Assembly (NCBI GenBank): GCA_002869845.2
Contig: NEWS02000004.1
Span: forward strand, 400,022 to 440,109
Direction of reading: 5' to 3'
From: Nitrospira sp. CG24B
Lineage (GTDB): Bacteria; Nitrospirota; Nitrospiria; Nitrospirales; Nitrospiraceae
DNA: 40,088 nt
Shown here: positions 24,299 through 33,927 of the stretch, piece by piece
Position numbering within the stretch: the first letter of the stretch is position 1
How the letters are laid out: each line of letters begins with the position of its first letter
The notes under the pieces: generated by a model
What the model was told of the DNA's origin: nothing
Database searches by the model: none
What the model saw: the letters and a program-made list of their open reading frames with translations, nothing else
Translations under genes and position numbers: made by a program

Positions 24299-25618
24299 AT
24301 GGTTGGATTGGATCACACACGACTGACTGGGTGGGCTTACTCCCTCGGTGTGAAGCGGGAAGAATTCGTCCCGTTGGCGTGGGCTTTCGTCTATTTTTTC
24401 TGTCTGTTGTGCGGATACTCGATTCTCCGTCCAGTGCGCGACGAAATGGCCATCGAAGGAGGATTGAAACATCTTCCCTGGATGATGACGGCGACATTCC
24501 TCACCATGCTCGCGGCCACGCCACTATTCGGGTGGCTCTCGGCGCGATGCTCCCGCTACCGGCTGCTGCTGATTGTCTATGCGTTCTTCATTGTGAATCT
24601 GTTGCTCTTCTATGCGCTGATGATGAGTCATCTATATCCCGAGTGGGTGGCCCGAAGTTTTTTTGTCTGGTTGTCGGTGATGAATCTCTTCATTGTGTCG
24701 GTCTTCTGGAGCTTCATGGCCGATCTATTTACCCCGGAGCAGGGGGCGCGGCTGTTCGGTGTCATTGCGGCTGGGGGAAGCAGCGGAGCACTGGCGGGTC
24801 CCCTCATCACGACAGGCCTGACGTTTATCGTCTCTGTTCCGGTGCTCATGTTGGCCTCGATGGTGTTTCTCACGCTGTGTCTCGGATGTATCTATCGACT
24901 CGACCGATGGGGGCGCGAGCAGTCGGTCCACCATCAGTCGCGACCAGGTGAACCCCTTCGCGGAAGTTTCCTGGCTGGTATTCGCCTGACGATGTCGTCA
25001 CCCTATTTGCTTGCGATTTGCGGCTATCTGGCCTTTTTGACCATGACCGCAACGTTTCTGTACCTCGAACAGACGCGCCTGGTCTCGGAATATTTTGATC
25101 AGCCCGAAGCCCGGACACGCCTCTTCTCCTCGCTCGATTTTACGACTGGTCTGTTGACGTGGTTGACACAGATGTTCGTCACCACACGTGTTATCAGCCG
25201 GTTTGGTCTGGTCGCGCCCTTACTGTTTCTTCCAGTGATTAGCTTGATAGGGTTTATGGGTATCGCGCTGTGGCCGACTCTCGGGGTCTACGTCGTCTTT
25301 TCTGTGTTGCGTCGGGTGGGGGAGTATGCGTTATCGAAGCCTGCGCGTGAGGTTCTCTTTACCGTTGTCACTCGAGAAGAGAAATATAAAGCGAAGAATT
25401 TCATCGACACGGCTATCTCACGGGGTGGCGATGCCTCGACGGGGTGGCTAGTCACTGGAATCAAAGCTCTGGGTGCCACCACGGCCCATATTGCGTTGGC
25501 GTGCATGCCACTCATGATCGCCTGGGCTTGGCTGGCTACTGTGTTGGCTCGCGAGGAAAAGCGTCGGTCGGCAGCTACTGTATCTTCGATTGCGGAGCGT
25601 TCACACCGTACAGTATGA
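24299..25618 (+). CDS. MFS/NTP-NDP carrier-like membrane transporter
   Basis: About 439 residues with ten to twelve hydrophobic helices. The first helix carries the family signature CGYSILRPVRDEMAIEGG, typical of a bacterial group annotated as MFS or NTP/NDP exchange transporter (Npt/Tlc-like). Later segments include WSFMADLFTPEQGARLFGVIAAGGSSGALAGP and LSKPAREVLFTVVTREEKYKAKNFIDTAISRGGDA, both strongly conserved in that group. The substrate is not established for free-living members. ATG 24299 lies very close to a possible promoter (TTGCAG 24263-24268, TACACT 24285-24290), so a downstream GTG at 24350 could be the real start. Confidence 0.85.
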   Translation: MVGLDHTRLTGWAYSLGVKREEFVPLAWAFVYFFCLLCGYSILRPVRDEMAIEGGLKHLPWMMTATFLTMLAATPLFGWLSARCSRYRLLLIVYAFFIVNLLLFYALMMSHLYPEWVARSFFVWLSVMNLFIVSVFWSFMADLFTPEQGARLFGVIAAGGSSGALAGPLITTGLTFIVSVPVLMLASMVFLTLCLGCIYRLDRWGREQSVHHQSRPGEPLRGSFLAGIRLTMSSPYLLAICGYLAFLTMTATFLYLEQTRLVSEYFDQPEARTRLFSSLDFTTGLLTWLTQMFVTTRVISRFGLVAPLLFLPVISLIGFMGIALWPTLGVYVVFSVLRRVGEYALSKPAREVLFTVVTREEKYKAKNFIDTAISRGGDASTGWLVTGIKALGATTAHIALACMPLMIAWAWLATVLAREEKRRSAATVSSIAERSHRTV

Positions 25619-25648
25619 ATCTGTAGCGCTTGTTTCCGATGTCGCTGT

Positions 25649-26479
25649 TTAGTCTCGAATGACTACCGAGCCGATCAGATAGGAACCGGCTCGTCCAGAC
25701 TTGGTTCCTCGGATCCGAACCTCTGATACATCGCGTGTATGCTCACGGATGTTCCAGGTGTTGCCAGCCTTCAGCTCCGGCCAGAACCACCAGGTTCCGT
25801 CGCGTTTCTTGAACCAGAGTTGAATTGAAGTATCCGGCAGCACCGAAATCGATTCCATGTCGAAATACGTCGGTGCACGAGTCTCAGGATTGCTCACCCA
25901 AACTTTGACCCACTGATTCTGATCATGCGAAGACAGAACGCGGGGAGTTTTTGCCCAATCAACCTCTGTGCATTTAAAGTCCACAAGTTTGCCGAATCCA
26001 CGACCGAGGCCGTCTCCAGGATCCGGAAGGGTGTAGCACTCGATCCCCGTTTCCATGCTCAAGTGGAAATGTGTGAGACCGATCGTGTCGACGTTAATGT
26101 CATGCTTGGAACAACGCTGGCGATAGGTCCAGCAGTCGCTATGTTTCGATGGATCACATGTCTGCAAGGGGCCGAATCCGATTCGGCTCGTCCTGTATGC
26201 CAAGGTTGATCTCGCCTGGGAATAAATATGTTCCAGCGCGCTCTCATCGTCGAAATTGACCAGGCATTGTTGAGGACTGCTGCCGTTGGGACGGGCTTGT
26301 ACGACCTTGGGCGGTTGATTCTCCCGTTCTCGTTCGGTCACTTGTTCGGGCGTAGCTTGTGTGGGGGGACCTAGCGGGCTTACCGGTTTCATCTGAGCAC
26401 AGGCTCCCAGTAATACCGTCAAACACGCACAGAGCGCCATCTTGAAACCATGTCCCGTCACGTGAACTAGTGAGCGCAT
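25649..26479 (-). CDS. Exported lipoprotein of unknown function
   Basis: About 276 residues. The N-terminal signal peptide ends in lipobox LLGACAQ, placing lipidated Cys near residue 27; the following MKPVSPLG argues for outer-membrane sorting. The mature part has a Pro/Glu-rich linker, then a mostly beta domain with six cysteines (CLVNFDDES, QTCDPSKHSDCWTYRQRCSKHD, ECYTLPDPG, DFKCTEVDW) that probably form disulfides, and a Trp-rich end (DGTWWFWPELKAGNTWNIREH). ATG 26479 has AAAGGA five bases upstream; ORF extension to 26536 is unsupported. No family recognised. Confidence 0.8.
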   Translation of the reverse strand: MRSLVHVTGHGFKMALCACLTVLLGACAQMKPVSPLGPPTQATPEQVTERERENQPPKVVQARPNGSSPQQCLVNFDDESALEHIYSQARSTLAYRTSRIGFGPLQTCDPSKHSDCWTYRQRCSKHDINVDTIGLTHFHLSMETGIECYTLPDPGDGLGRGFGKLVDFKCTEVDWAKTPRVLSSHDQNQWVKVWVSNPETRAPTYFDMESISVLPDTSIQLWFKKRDGTWWFWPELKAGNTWNIREHTRDVSEVRIRGTKSGRAGSYLIGSVVIRD

Positions 26480-26582
26480 CGCTGTTCCTTTCTCTTGCGC
26501 CAACGCGAGCCAGTATGCCAACTTCTCATTCGCCATCCTACGGTGTAATTGTAGCAGTGAAAAACGTGAGGCGTTCAGGTCA

Positions 26583-26612
26583 TTTACTCATGAAAAAAAC
26601 GCGTGGTATAGT
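26583..26612 (+). promoter_or_regulatory. Candidate sigma70-like promoter for the ProA-like gene
   Basis: TTTACT at 26583-26588 and TATAGT at 26607-26612 are separated by 18 bases, about 100 bases upstream of the ATG at 26710. Both boxes are 4/6 or better matches to consensus. Confidence 0.4.
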
Positions 26613-26667
26613 CCGAGGCTCTAAAAGCCCAAGTATATGCCATTGTCTCAGGGAGATAGGGTGATTG

Positions 26668-26680
26668 CAATGACTCATTG
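26668..26680. promoter_or_regulatory. Palindrome upstream of the ProA-like gene
   Basis: CAATGA and TCATTG are perfect 6-base arms around one C, in the leader between the candidate promoter and the ATG. It could be an operator, or chance. Confidence 0.2.
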
Positions 26681-26709
26681 GAAGCCGTATCTCGCGAAAA
26701 AAGGCCACT

Positions 26710-28077
26710 ATGTCGACTGAGGTTCCGGTCAAGTTATACCTTGATAAGTTATTGAAAGATTGCCGGAAAGTATCGGTTGACCTGGCTCTTCTTCTTGGTT
26801 CCGTGAAGGCAAGGGCGCTGCATGCGGTGGCCGATCGAATCGCTGTAGATCAAGACGCTATTCTCTCGGAAAATTCCAAAGATGTCGAGGCTGTAGGAAA
26901 GTCCTTTGAGAATGCGGACATGAAAGATCGGATGAAGGCTGCTGTGGCTCGTGTCCGCCTGACGATTGACCAGATGAAAGAGATTGTTGAGCGACTGCAT
27001 TGCATCGCCGATCTGCCAGATCCCATCGGCGCCGTGACGTCGCGACGGGAACGCCCGGATGGGTTACAAGTCTCCAGGGTGAGGGTGCCGATCGGAGTGG
27101 TCGGCGTGATTTCCGAACGGACTCCGCTCGTCACCGTGGAATCGATGGCGCTGTGTCTGAAGTCGGGCAATCTCTGCATCTTTCGTGGGGCTCCGGAATG
27201 GAAGTTGACGCATCAGGCAATTCATGCACGATTTCGTGAGGCGGCAACGGAGCACGGCATACCCCATGGGGCCTGGGTGCTCATCGATCGCCAAGAGAAA
27301 GAAGTTGCGCTCGACCTGATTCGATCAGGGAAAATCCTCGATGCGCTCATTGTGCGTGGCGGAGCCGGGTTACGCAAGACGGTTGCGGAGCAAGCCAAGG
27401 TTCCGGTGCTCTGTGATGATGGGGGCCTCACGCAGTTGTACATCGATGAAACCCCCGATATTTCGGTTGCGCAAAACCTGGTGATCAACTCGAAGGTGCA
27501 GCAGGCGGGAGCCTCCAATTCGCTGGATACTTTGCTGGTGCAGCAGATTGTGGGGAGGCAGTTCCTGCCTCCGTTGATCAACCGCCTGCTGGACCAGTTC
27601 AAGGTGGAAGTGCATGCCTGCCCAAAGACGGTCGCACTCATGGGGCAAATGGCGATGACGGGACATACTGCGATCATCCCAGCGACAGAGGCGGATTGGC
27701 ATACGCAGTTCGCCGGTCCGACCCTGGCTGTAAAAATGGTCGAAGACCTCGATGAAGCGTTGGCCCATATTAAAACGCATGGTCCCTGTCTCACTGCCGG
27801 AATTGCTACCACACGCTATGAGTCGGCCATGCGATTCACCAGAGAAGTTGATGCCAGTGCGGTGCTGGTGAATGCATCGACCAGGATTCATGCCGGCGAT
27901 AGCTTCGGAATGGGGAGCGACGTGGGGCTGAGCGTGGGGAAACTGCACGCGAAGGGTCCAATTGGTTTGGAACAGCTGACCTGCGAGAAGTATGTGGCCT
28001 TCGGGTCGGGGCAGCTTCGGCTTCCTCATCCGGTGCCGGAAGCGTATTTCGACGCCATCATGCTCAAACGGCCGTAG
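26710..28077 (+). CDS. ProA-like protein lacking the catalytic cysteine
   Basis: A 455-residue paralogue of gamma-glutamyl phosphate reductase, the second step of proline synthesis. The whole ALDH-type fold is recognisable: RVRVPIGVVGVI near 124-134, ALCLKSGN, VRGGAGL, and the C-terminal FGMGSDVGLSVGKLHAKGPIGLEQLT. However, catalytic motifs differ: the usual QRPxVCNALETLL reads QQAGASNSLDTLL, so the nucleophilic Cys is Ser269. In addition YEARP reads SERTP, and HGDG reads CDDG. Activity as a glutamate-semialdehyde dehydrogenase is therefore doubtful. No proB is adjacent. The ORF is intact and well conserved in architecture, suggesting a new or structural role rather than decay. Confidence 0.85.
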   Translation: MSTEVPVKLYLDKLLKDCRKVSVDLALLLGSVKARALHAVADRIAVDQDAILSENSKDVEAVGKSFENADMKDRMKAAVARVRLTIDQMKEIVERLHCIADLPDPIGAVTSRRERPDGLQVSRVRVPIGVVGVISERTPLVTVESMALCLKSGNLCIFRGAPEWKLTHQAIHARFREAATEHGIPHGAWVLIDRQEKEVALDLIRSGKILDALIVRGGAGLRKTVAEQAKVPVLCDDGGLTQLYIDETPDISVAQNLVINSKVQQAGASNSLDTLLVQQIVGRQFLPPLINRLLDQFKVEVHACPKTVALMGQMAMTGHTAIIPATEADWHTQFAGPTLAVKMVEDLDEALAHIKTHGPCLTAGIATTRYESAMRFTREVDASAVLVNASTRIHAGDSFGMGSDVGLSVGKLHAKGPIGLEQLTCEKYVAFGSGQLRLPHPVPEAYFDAIMLKRP

Positions 28078-28207
28078 ATGCCTACTCAAAACGCTTCCCA
28101 GCTTCCTTCGCAGTCGTTCGAACCACGTCACGTACCCGCACTACGCAGGCCTTGTGGTTCTCACTCCTTGCGGCCTTGATGTGAACTGTTTTGAGCAGGC
28201 GTAGCAC

Positions 28208-29074
28208 ATGACGAATAACCCACTGGGGCATTTGCTTCGAGAGCATCTTGCGTGGTGGGGGCTCAGGCACTTCACATCCGACCGCGAATACTTCTTGTGG
28301 CAGCGACAACAGCTCTCCGTCGAAGAGCTGAACCAGCTCAACATCCATGCCGACCGAAAACGCACAGGCGATTCTGTCGATGAAAGGGCGTTTTATGATC
28401 TAGCCGCGCACCCGAGGGTCTTCCCGGTTCTCTATAGCCAGCGGTATGAATATTATGAAGCGATCGGGCTGCAAGCGATGGCTCATCTCGGCAAGGCTCA
28501 GGACATTCTCGATTTCGGTTGTGGTCTCGGCATTCTGACGACTTTGTATGCCCTCCGCTTCCCTGATGCGAATGTGGTCGGCATCGATCGCTCAGCGGCG
28601 TCCATTGCGATCGCACAACAAAAGGCGAAGGACCTGGGCCTGCGTAATCTTCGGTTCATCTGCTTGGATCTCCAAGCAGATGGACCTTTTTCAGGCTCCT
28701 TCGATCTGGTGTTAACGACGCACGCACTGCTCCAGGCTGAACAGGATCCTGGGATACCCAGCGAGAGCTGGCGGACGTTTGACCGTGGACACGATCCATC
28801 GCAACAGATGGTGTTTGAACAGCGGACAGGTTTGGCGTGCCGACTTGATCACCTGTGCCAGGTTCTACGCCCCTATGGCCGCATGATTGTGTGCGAAAAA
28901 ACACGGCAGTTGGCCAGGCGAGTACCGTTCCAACGTGCGCTGGCGGGCAGGGGGTTACAGCTTGTGCAGCCTGCGGATCTGATTCATTACCGATCCATCG
29001 AAGAAGTGGTGGAGGATGGACCATTCTATGTATTGAGTAATGGGACTCAGACCACGGCGGCTTGGTCTATCTAG
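28208..29074 (+). CDS. SAM-dependent methyltransferase
   Basis: A 288-residue class I methyltransferase. The glycine-rich SAM loop is ILDFGCGLGILTTLYAL near 99-115, the acidic strand end is VVGIDRSAAS, and the family's post II segment is SFDLVLTTHALLQAE, followed by CQVLRPYGRMIVCEKT. An N-terminal helical extension of about 95 residues precedes the domain. The product modified is unknown. It lies 130 bases after the ProA-like gene on the same strand; no stable hairpin is seen between them, so cotranscription is possible. Confidence 0.82.
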   Translation: MTNNPLGHLLREHLAWWGLRHFTSDREYFLWQRQQLSVEELNQLNIHADRKRTGDSVDERAFYDLAAHPRVFPVLYSQRYEYYEAIGLQAMAHLGKAQDILDFGCGLGILTTLYALRFPDANVVGIDRSAASIAIAQQKAKDLGLRNLRFICLDLQADGPFSGSFDLVLTTHALLQAEQDPGIPSESWRTFDRGHDPSQQMVFEQRTGLACRLDHLCQVLRPYGRMIVCEKTRQLARRVPFQRALAGRGLQLVQPADLIHYRSIEEVVEDGPFYVLSNGTQTTAAWSI

Positions 29075-29106
29075 AAACCCCTAACTACCATGCAAAATTG
29101 CCTAGA

Positions 29107-29192
29107 GAAGAGAGCCCTCTGATCACGGGCGTTGCCTCGGGGAACCGTTGCATTGTAATCGATCCAACGACGGATACCATAGGGCTCTTTTT
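29107..29192 (+). terminator. Long-range hairpin with T-tract after the methyltransferase gene
   Basis: AGAGCCCT at 29111-29118 pairs with AGGGCTCT at 29181-29188 and extends by wobble and A-T pairs into a TTTTT tract. An inner 5-bp stem (29146-29150 with 29165-29169) lies in the loop. This is a plausible rho-independent terminator, or a small structured RNA. No gene lies in 29075-29332. Confidence 0.45.
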
Positions 29193-29228
29193 CAAGACAT
29201 CATTCTCCAAGGCATTGTGGCGGTTGCC

Positions 29229-29258
29229 TTGACTCTATTTCCGTCGCTTTGCTACAGT
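29229..29258 (+). promoter_or_regulatory. Sigma70-like promoter for the NHL-repeat gene
   Basis: TTGACT at 29229-29234 and TACAGT at 29253-29258 are separated by 18 bases, about 77 bases upstream of the NHL-protein start. Confidence 0.5.
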
Positions 29259-29335
29259 GAACAACCCAATTCTAAATGATTGAAAGTTCCACTGTTTCTG
29301 AATCGTTCCCACGAGCAATCTGAGGCAACACCGTG

Positions 29336-32302
29336 ATGAAAGCTTGGCTTTTTGACGAGATGTTTCAATTCGATCGGTCCCCCATCCGTATCGATGGGCT
29401 TCAGGGAGAGTGGGGTGCCGGAGATTCAGTGGCGGAGGAAGAGGAGCTGCCGTCACCTCCGCAACACGTTCATGCCAAACCCGGCAATGGGCGTATTATC
29501 GTCACCTGGGATCCGGTTCCGGATGCCATGTACTACAACCTCTACTTTCAGACGTCCAAGGGCGTACAGATCAAATTCTCGGAACTGACTCGTCCCATCG
29601 CTGGCCCTGAAGATTTTAAGGGCGTGATCGGTGTGAAGAAGGACAAGGCGACGTGTCTGGAGGGCGCCTCGAGTCCTTACGTTCATGATGACCTGGCCAA
29701 CGGCACCTGTTACCACTATGTCGTCACCGTCGTCACCTCGAAGGGCGAAAGCCTTGAATCGCAAGAAGTGATGGCGATTCCATCGCCCTATCTCCTGGCC
29801 TTGGTCATCGGCTGTGAAGGAGTGGGCGACGGGGAGTTGAACTCGCCCACGGGGATTGCGCTCGACAAGAACGGCAACATCTACGTGGCAGATACGGATA
29901 ACCATTCGATCCAAAAATTCGATAAGACTGGAACGTTCCTGGCTCGGTGGGGCGGTGAACCCAGTTCACAGGAAGGCCAGTTTTACTATCCCCGTGGGTT
30001 GGCGGTCGGGCCGGGCGATGCTGTGTATGTGGCTGATAGCGGCAATAACCGGGTACAGAAGTTCGATCTCGAGGGTAACGCGCAGAAAGCATGGGGCAAG
30101 TTCGGGTTCGCCTGGCGGGGGGCCGATATGGGCCGCTTCGATGTGCCCTGGGGCATTACCACGGATCAAGACGGCCATGTGTATGTCTCCGACACGAGCA
30201 ACGCGCGCATCCAGAAATTTCAAGCCGACGGCCAGCCACTGCTGAAGTGGGGCCGTGACGGCAGCTTTGACGGCGCCTTCTTCTTCCCGCGCGGCGTGGC
30301 CGTCGATTTCATCGGCAATATTTATGTGGCCGATGAAAGCAATAATCGCATCCAAAAATTCGATGCCCGAGGAAGTTTCTTGACGAAATGGGGCCGGGAA
30401 GGCCATGGCCCTGGACAGTTTAAGTCACCATGGGGCATCGCGTGTGATGCGCTCGGCAACGTCTATGTCGTCGACAGCGGCAACCATCGAATTCAGAAGT
30501 TCGACGGCAACGGGACGTTTCTGTGCTCATTTGGGAACCGAGGGAAAACAGAGGGGCAGGTCAATTTCCCGTATGGCATTGCGGTAGATAGGGAAGGCTG
30601 CGTGTTCGTCGTGGATAGCGGCAATCACCGTGTCCTGAAATATGTGCCGACCGAAGAAGAGATGAATCGTGGGAAGGACCAGCCTGCGCAACCAGTGGAG
30701 GCCGGGGCGGTGCAGCCACCCCGCAGTCTCGCGGTCAAGGCCGGCGATACGGAAGTCTTTCTGAGTTGGATGGAGGTGCCAGGCGCGCAGGCGTACAATC
30801 TCTATTTCAGCACCTCCCCTCATATCACGATAGAGGGGGCGACGAAGATTGAAGGCGTCACGACCCCTTACACGCATGAAGGTCTCACCAACGATACGCC
30901 CTATTTTTATGCTGTGACCGCGTCGTTCGAAGATGGAGCGGAAAGCGGACTCTCGGAAGAAGTCACGGCGATACCCGTGCTCATCGATATCACGGCGCCG
31001 CAGAATCCTTACGCCGTGATCAATCACGGGGCCTTCATGACCAACTCGCCCGAAGTCGTGGTGACGATTTCGGCAACCGATTTGGATACAGGGGTCGGGG
31101 CCTATTTTATTTCTGAAAGTCCGTTGACGCCTGTGGCTGGCACGCCTGGGTGGGTGGATGTGACATCGGCGATCAAGTTCGGCGCCACGATTCCGTTCAT
31201 TCTCTCGCCTGGAGATGGGCACAAAACCATTTATGTGTGGTTCAAAGATATCGGCAACAATGTCTCCACGCCGGCCAGCACGACTATTTTGGTTAATACG
31301 TCTGGCTATCTGTGCGTGTCGAAGTGGGGAAAGCCGGGGCGGGGCGCGTCGTTGTTGCACGGCGGAGAGTTTATCGCGCCGATGTACGGGCTGTGCGCCG
31401 ATCAGCAAGGGTCGCTGTTTGTCGTCGACAACGGCAACAATCGTGTGCAGAAGTTCGACAACGCTGGGAACTTCATCATTCTGTGGGGGAGTTTTGGCTC
31501 GGCCAATGCGAATTTTCACAATCCCACCGGTATTGCCTGCGACGGCAAGGGCGATGTCTGGGTGGTGGATACCAATAACCACCGGGTTCAAAAGTTCGAC
31601 GGGAAGCTCGGTGGGTACATGATGAAGTTTGGTTCGCGTGGAAACGGCGAAGGACAGTTCAATGCTCCCTGGGGGATTGCGGTCGACCGCGTGCGCGGTT
31701 ACATCTATGTCGTCGATAGCGCCAATTTCCGTGTGCAGAAATTCGACATGTCCGGTGAGTTCATCATGGCCTGGGGCAGCTTTGGCAACGGTGACGGGCA
31801 GTTCTATTTCCCGCGCGGAGTGGCCGTCGATCAAGAGGACGGGACGGTCTATGTCGTCGATATGGGCAATCACCGCATCCAGAAATTTGATACCAGTACC
31901 AACGTCTTGCCACAGCTGTTAACGAAGTGGGGAGGCAGTTCAGCTGCCGGGCATGCCAGCAGTGCTCTGGCGCAGGAGGCCGGACAATTGCGCTCGCCCT
32001 GGGGCATCACCGTCGACGGAGCTGGGCATCTCTACGTGACGGATACGGGGAACCATCGGATTGAAAAGTTCGATCGCGAGGGTAATTTCATCACTCAGTG
32101 GGGCGGGTTCGGCAACGGCGATGGGCAATTCAATTTTCCCTACGGGATCGCCGTCGATGCGAAGGGGAGCGTTTTTGTCGTGGACAGCGGCAACACGCGG
32201 GTGCAGCAGTTCATGCCGGCGGACGAGGGCAGCGAGCGGTTGCAGGGCGAGGCGGAGGAGCTGGCCGAGGTGGAGAACGCGCAACGAACGCAGAACGTGT
32301 GA
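29336..32302 (+). CDS. Large NHL-repeat protein with two six-bladed propellers and FN3 domains
   Basis: About 988 residues. A fibronectin-III-like domain (about 45-155) precedes six NHL repeats (about 165-440), each ending like [15 protein letters not shown] second FN3-like domain (about 460-550), an Ig-like segment (about 555-655) and six more NHL repeats (about 675-960) follow. Six repeats per set suggest two separate beta propellers, probably by internal duplication. Unlike most NHL/FN3 proteins, no signal peptide is visible: the N-terminus [16 protein letters not shown] is not hydrophobic. GTG 29333 is an alternative start. It is 10 bases upstream of guaB but has its own promoter. Function unknown. 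Confidence 0.88.
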   Translation: MKAWLFDEMFQFDRSPIRIDGLQGEWGAGDSVAEEEELPSPPQHVHAKPGNGRIIVTWDPVPDAMYYNLYFQTSKGVQIKFSELTRPIAGPEDFKGVIGVKKDKATCLEGASSPYVHDDLANGTCYHYVVTVVTSKGESLESQEVMAIPSPYLLALVIGCEGVGDGELNSPTGIALDKNGNIYVADTDNHSIQKFDKTGTFLARWGGEPSSQEGQFYYPRGLAVGPGDAVYVADSGNNRVQKFDLEGNAQKAWGKFGFAWRGADMGRFDVPWGITTDQDGHVYVSDTSNARIQKFQADGQPLLKWGRDGSFDGAFFFPRGVAVDFIGNIYVADESNNRIQKFDARGSFLTKWGREGHGPGQFKSPWGIACDALGNVYVVDSGNHRIQKFDGNGTFLCSFGNRGKTEGQVNFPYGIAVDREGCVFVVDSGNHRVLKYVPTEEEMNRGKDQPAQPVEAGAVQPPRSLAVKAGDTEVFLSWMEVPGAQAYNLYFSTSPHITIEGATKIEGVTTPYTHEGLTNDTPYFYAVTASFEDGAESGLSEEVTAIPVLIDITAPQNPYAVINHGAFMTNSPEVVVTISATDLDTGVGAYFISESPLTPVAGTPGWVDVTSAIKFGATIPFILSPGDGHKTIYVWFKDIGNNVSTPASTTILVNTSGYLCVSKWGKPGRGASLLHGGEFIAPMYGLCADQQGSLFVVDNGNNRVQKFDNAGNFIILWGSFGSANANFHNPTGIACDGKGDVWVVDTNNHRVQKFDGKLGGYMMKFGSRGNGEGQFNAPWGIAVDRVRGYIYVVDSANFRVQKFDMSGEFIMAWGSFGNGDGQFYFPRGVAVDQEDGTVYVVDMGNHRIQKFDTSTNVLPQLLTKWGGSSAAGHASSALAQEAGQLRSPWGITVDGAGHLYVTDTGNHRIEKFDREGNFITQWGGFGNGDGQFNFPYGIAVDAKGSVFVVDSGNTRVQQFMPADEGSERLQGEAEELAEVENAQRTQNV

Positions 32303-32312
32303 AGAGGGAGCG

Positions 32313-33779
32313 ATGCTTGATAAAGAACCGCGACTCGGACTGACGTACGACGACGTGGTCCTCGTGCCGGCCAAGTCGAAGATTGTGCCCAATGAAGTCG
32401 ATACCAGCACCTATGTGTCGCGGAATATCCGGATCAATATCCCGCTCGTCAGCGCGGCCATGGATACCGTGACGGAGTCTCGGTTGGCGATTGCGATGGC
32501 GCGCGAAGGGGGAATCGGGATCATCCATCGCGTGTTGTCTCCGGAAGATCAGGCGACGGAAGTGGATAAGGTCAAGAAGTCTGAAAGCGGAATGATCCTC
32601 GACCCCGTCACGATTTCTCCCGACGAAACGATTCGAGACGCGTACCAACTCATGGCGAAGTATCGGATCTCGGGTATCCCCGTCACCAAAGGGCGCAAGC
32701 TGGTCGGGATTCTCACCAACCGCGATCTCAGATTCGAAACCAGGATGGAGCTGAAGGTGGCGCAGGTGATGAAGCGAGACCGGTTGATCACGGCGCCGGA
32801 GGGCACCAGCCTGGAGAAGGCGAAAGAGATTCTGCATGAGCACCGGATTGAAAAATTACCGGTGGTGAACAAACAATTTGAACTCAAAGGGCTCATTACC
32901 ATTAAAGATATCGAAAAGCGGGTCAAGTATCCCAACGCCTGCAAGGATGGCCATGGGCGCTTACGGGTCGGGGCGGCGGTGGGTGTTGGACCGGACACGG
33001 AAGCGCGCGTGACGCTGCTCAAGAGATCCGGCGTGGACCTTGTCGTGATCGACACGGCGCACGGCCATTCGCAAGCCGTGTTGGATACGGCGAAGATGAT
33101 CAAGAAACTGTATCCAGCTCTCGAACTGGTGGTGGGAAACATCGGGACCGCAGAGGCGGCCAAAGACCTCCTCAAAGCCGGAGTCGATGCGGTCAAGGTC
33201 GGGGTCGGACCGGGATCGATTTGCACGACGCGGATCGTGTCGGGTGCCGGAATGCCGCAGCTGACCGCCATCGCGGATTGCGCAAAAGTGTTAACTGGCA
33301 GTGGGGTGCCGATTATTGCCGATGGCGGCATCAAGTTCTCAGGCGATATTACAAAGGCCTTAGCTGCTGGGGCGTCGTCTGTCATGCTTGGTGGGCTCTT
33401 TGCTGGAACAGAAGAGTCTCCCGGTGAGACGGTGCTCTATCAAGCCAGAACCTACAAGGTCTATCGCGGCATGGGTTCCATCGGGGCGATGGAGCGAGGG
33501 GGCGGGGATCGGTATGGACAAGGAGGACGCCCGGCCCAGAAGCTGGTGCCCGAAGGGATTGAAGGCCGTGTGCCCTATAAAGGTTCGCTGGCTGCCGTGG
33601 TGTATCAGCTAGTCGGCGGTGTGCGATCGGGAATGGGATACTGTGGCTGTAAGGCGATTGTCGATTTGCAACGGAATGCCACGTTCATCAGACAATCCGT
33701 GGCCGGTCTTCGTGAGAGCCATGTGCATGACGTGATCATTACCAAAGAGGCGCCAAACTATCGGATGGATTGGGAATAG
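32313..33779 (+). CDS. guaB: Inosine-5'-monophosphate dehydrogenase
   Basis: A 488-residue IMPDH oxidising IMP to XMP with NAD+, the first committed GMP step. The TIM-barrel start is [14 protein letters not shown], followed by two CBS domains (about 95-215: [26 protein letters not shown] and [22 protein letters not shown]). The catalytic loop [18 protein letters not shown] contains the nucleophilic Cys near residue 310, and the flap has GGGDRYGQG. The ATG has a purine-rich GAGGGAG just upstream, and the frame that runs further upstream overlaps the NHL gene only. It is followed by guaA. Confidence 0.98.
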   Translation: MLDKEPRLGLTYDDVVLVPAKSKIVPNEVDTSTYVSRNIRINIPLVSAAMDTVTESRLAIAMAREGGIGIIHRVLSPEDQATEVDKVKKSESGMILDPVTISPDETIRDAYQLMAKYRISGIPVTKGRKLVGILTNRDLRFETRMELKVAQVMKRDRLITAPEGTSLEKAKEILHEHRIEKLPVVNKQFELKGLITIKDIEKRVKYPNACKDGHGRLRVGAAVGVGPDTEARVTLLKRSGVDLVVIDTAHGHSQAVLDTAKMIKKLYPALELVVGNIGTAEAAKDLLKAGVDAVKVGVGPGSICTTRIVSGAGMPQLTAIADCAKVLTGSGVPIIADGGIKFSGDITKALAAGASSVMLGGLFAGTEESPGETVLYQARTYKVYRGMGSIGAMERGGGDRYGQGGRPAQKLVPEGIEGRVPYKGSLAAVVYQLVGGVRSGMGYCGCKAIVDLQRNATFIRQSVAGLRESHVHDVIITKEAPNYRMDWE

Positions 33780-33819
33780 CTCTGCGTGAAACGTCTCTCG
33801 TGCAAGCGTTCGGGGTTTC

Positions 33820-33902
33820 AAGTTTCTCGTTTCATGTTGTCCTCAACGTTTCAGTGGTCCGAAATGATCAACGTGAAACCTGGACGTAGACACTAGAAAC
33901 TT
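33820..33902. repeat. Imperfect heptad inverted repeat between guaB and guaA
   Basis: AAGTTTCTCGTTTC at 33820-33833 matches the reverse complement of 33889-33902 at 12 of 14 positions. The arms and the space between are built from repeated seven-base units around GTTTCAN (for example GTTTCAA, GTTTCTC, GTTTCAT) and their reverse complements. Such elements lie in intergenic gaps and suggest a mobile or recombining repeat or an RNA stem. Confidence 0.45.
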
Positions 33903-33927
33903 CGAGCTCGGACGAACGACGGTCTCC

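Noticed and set aside
30527..31873. A 448-residue minus-strand open frame inside the NHL-repeat gene
   Set aside because: It is the reverse-complement shadow of the repeated propeller blades; it shows periodic His/Ile/Asp composition and no real domain.
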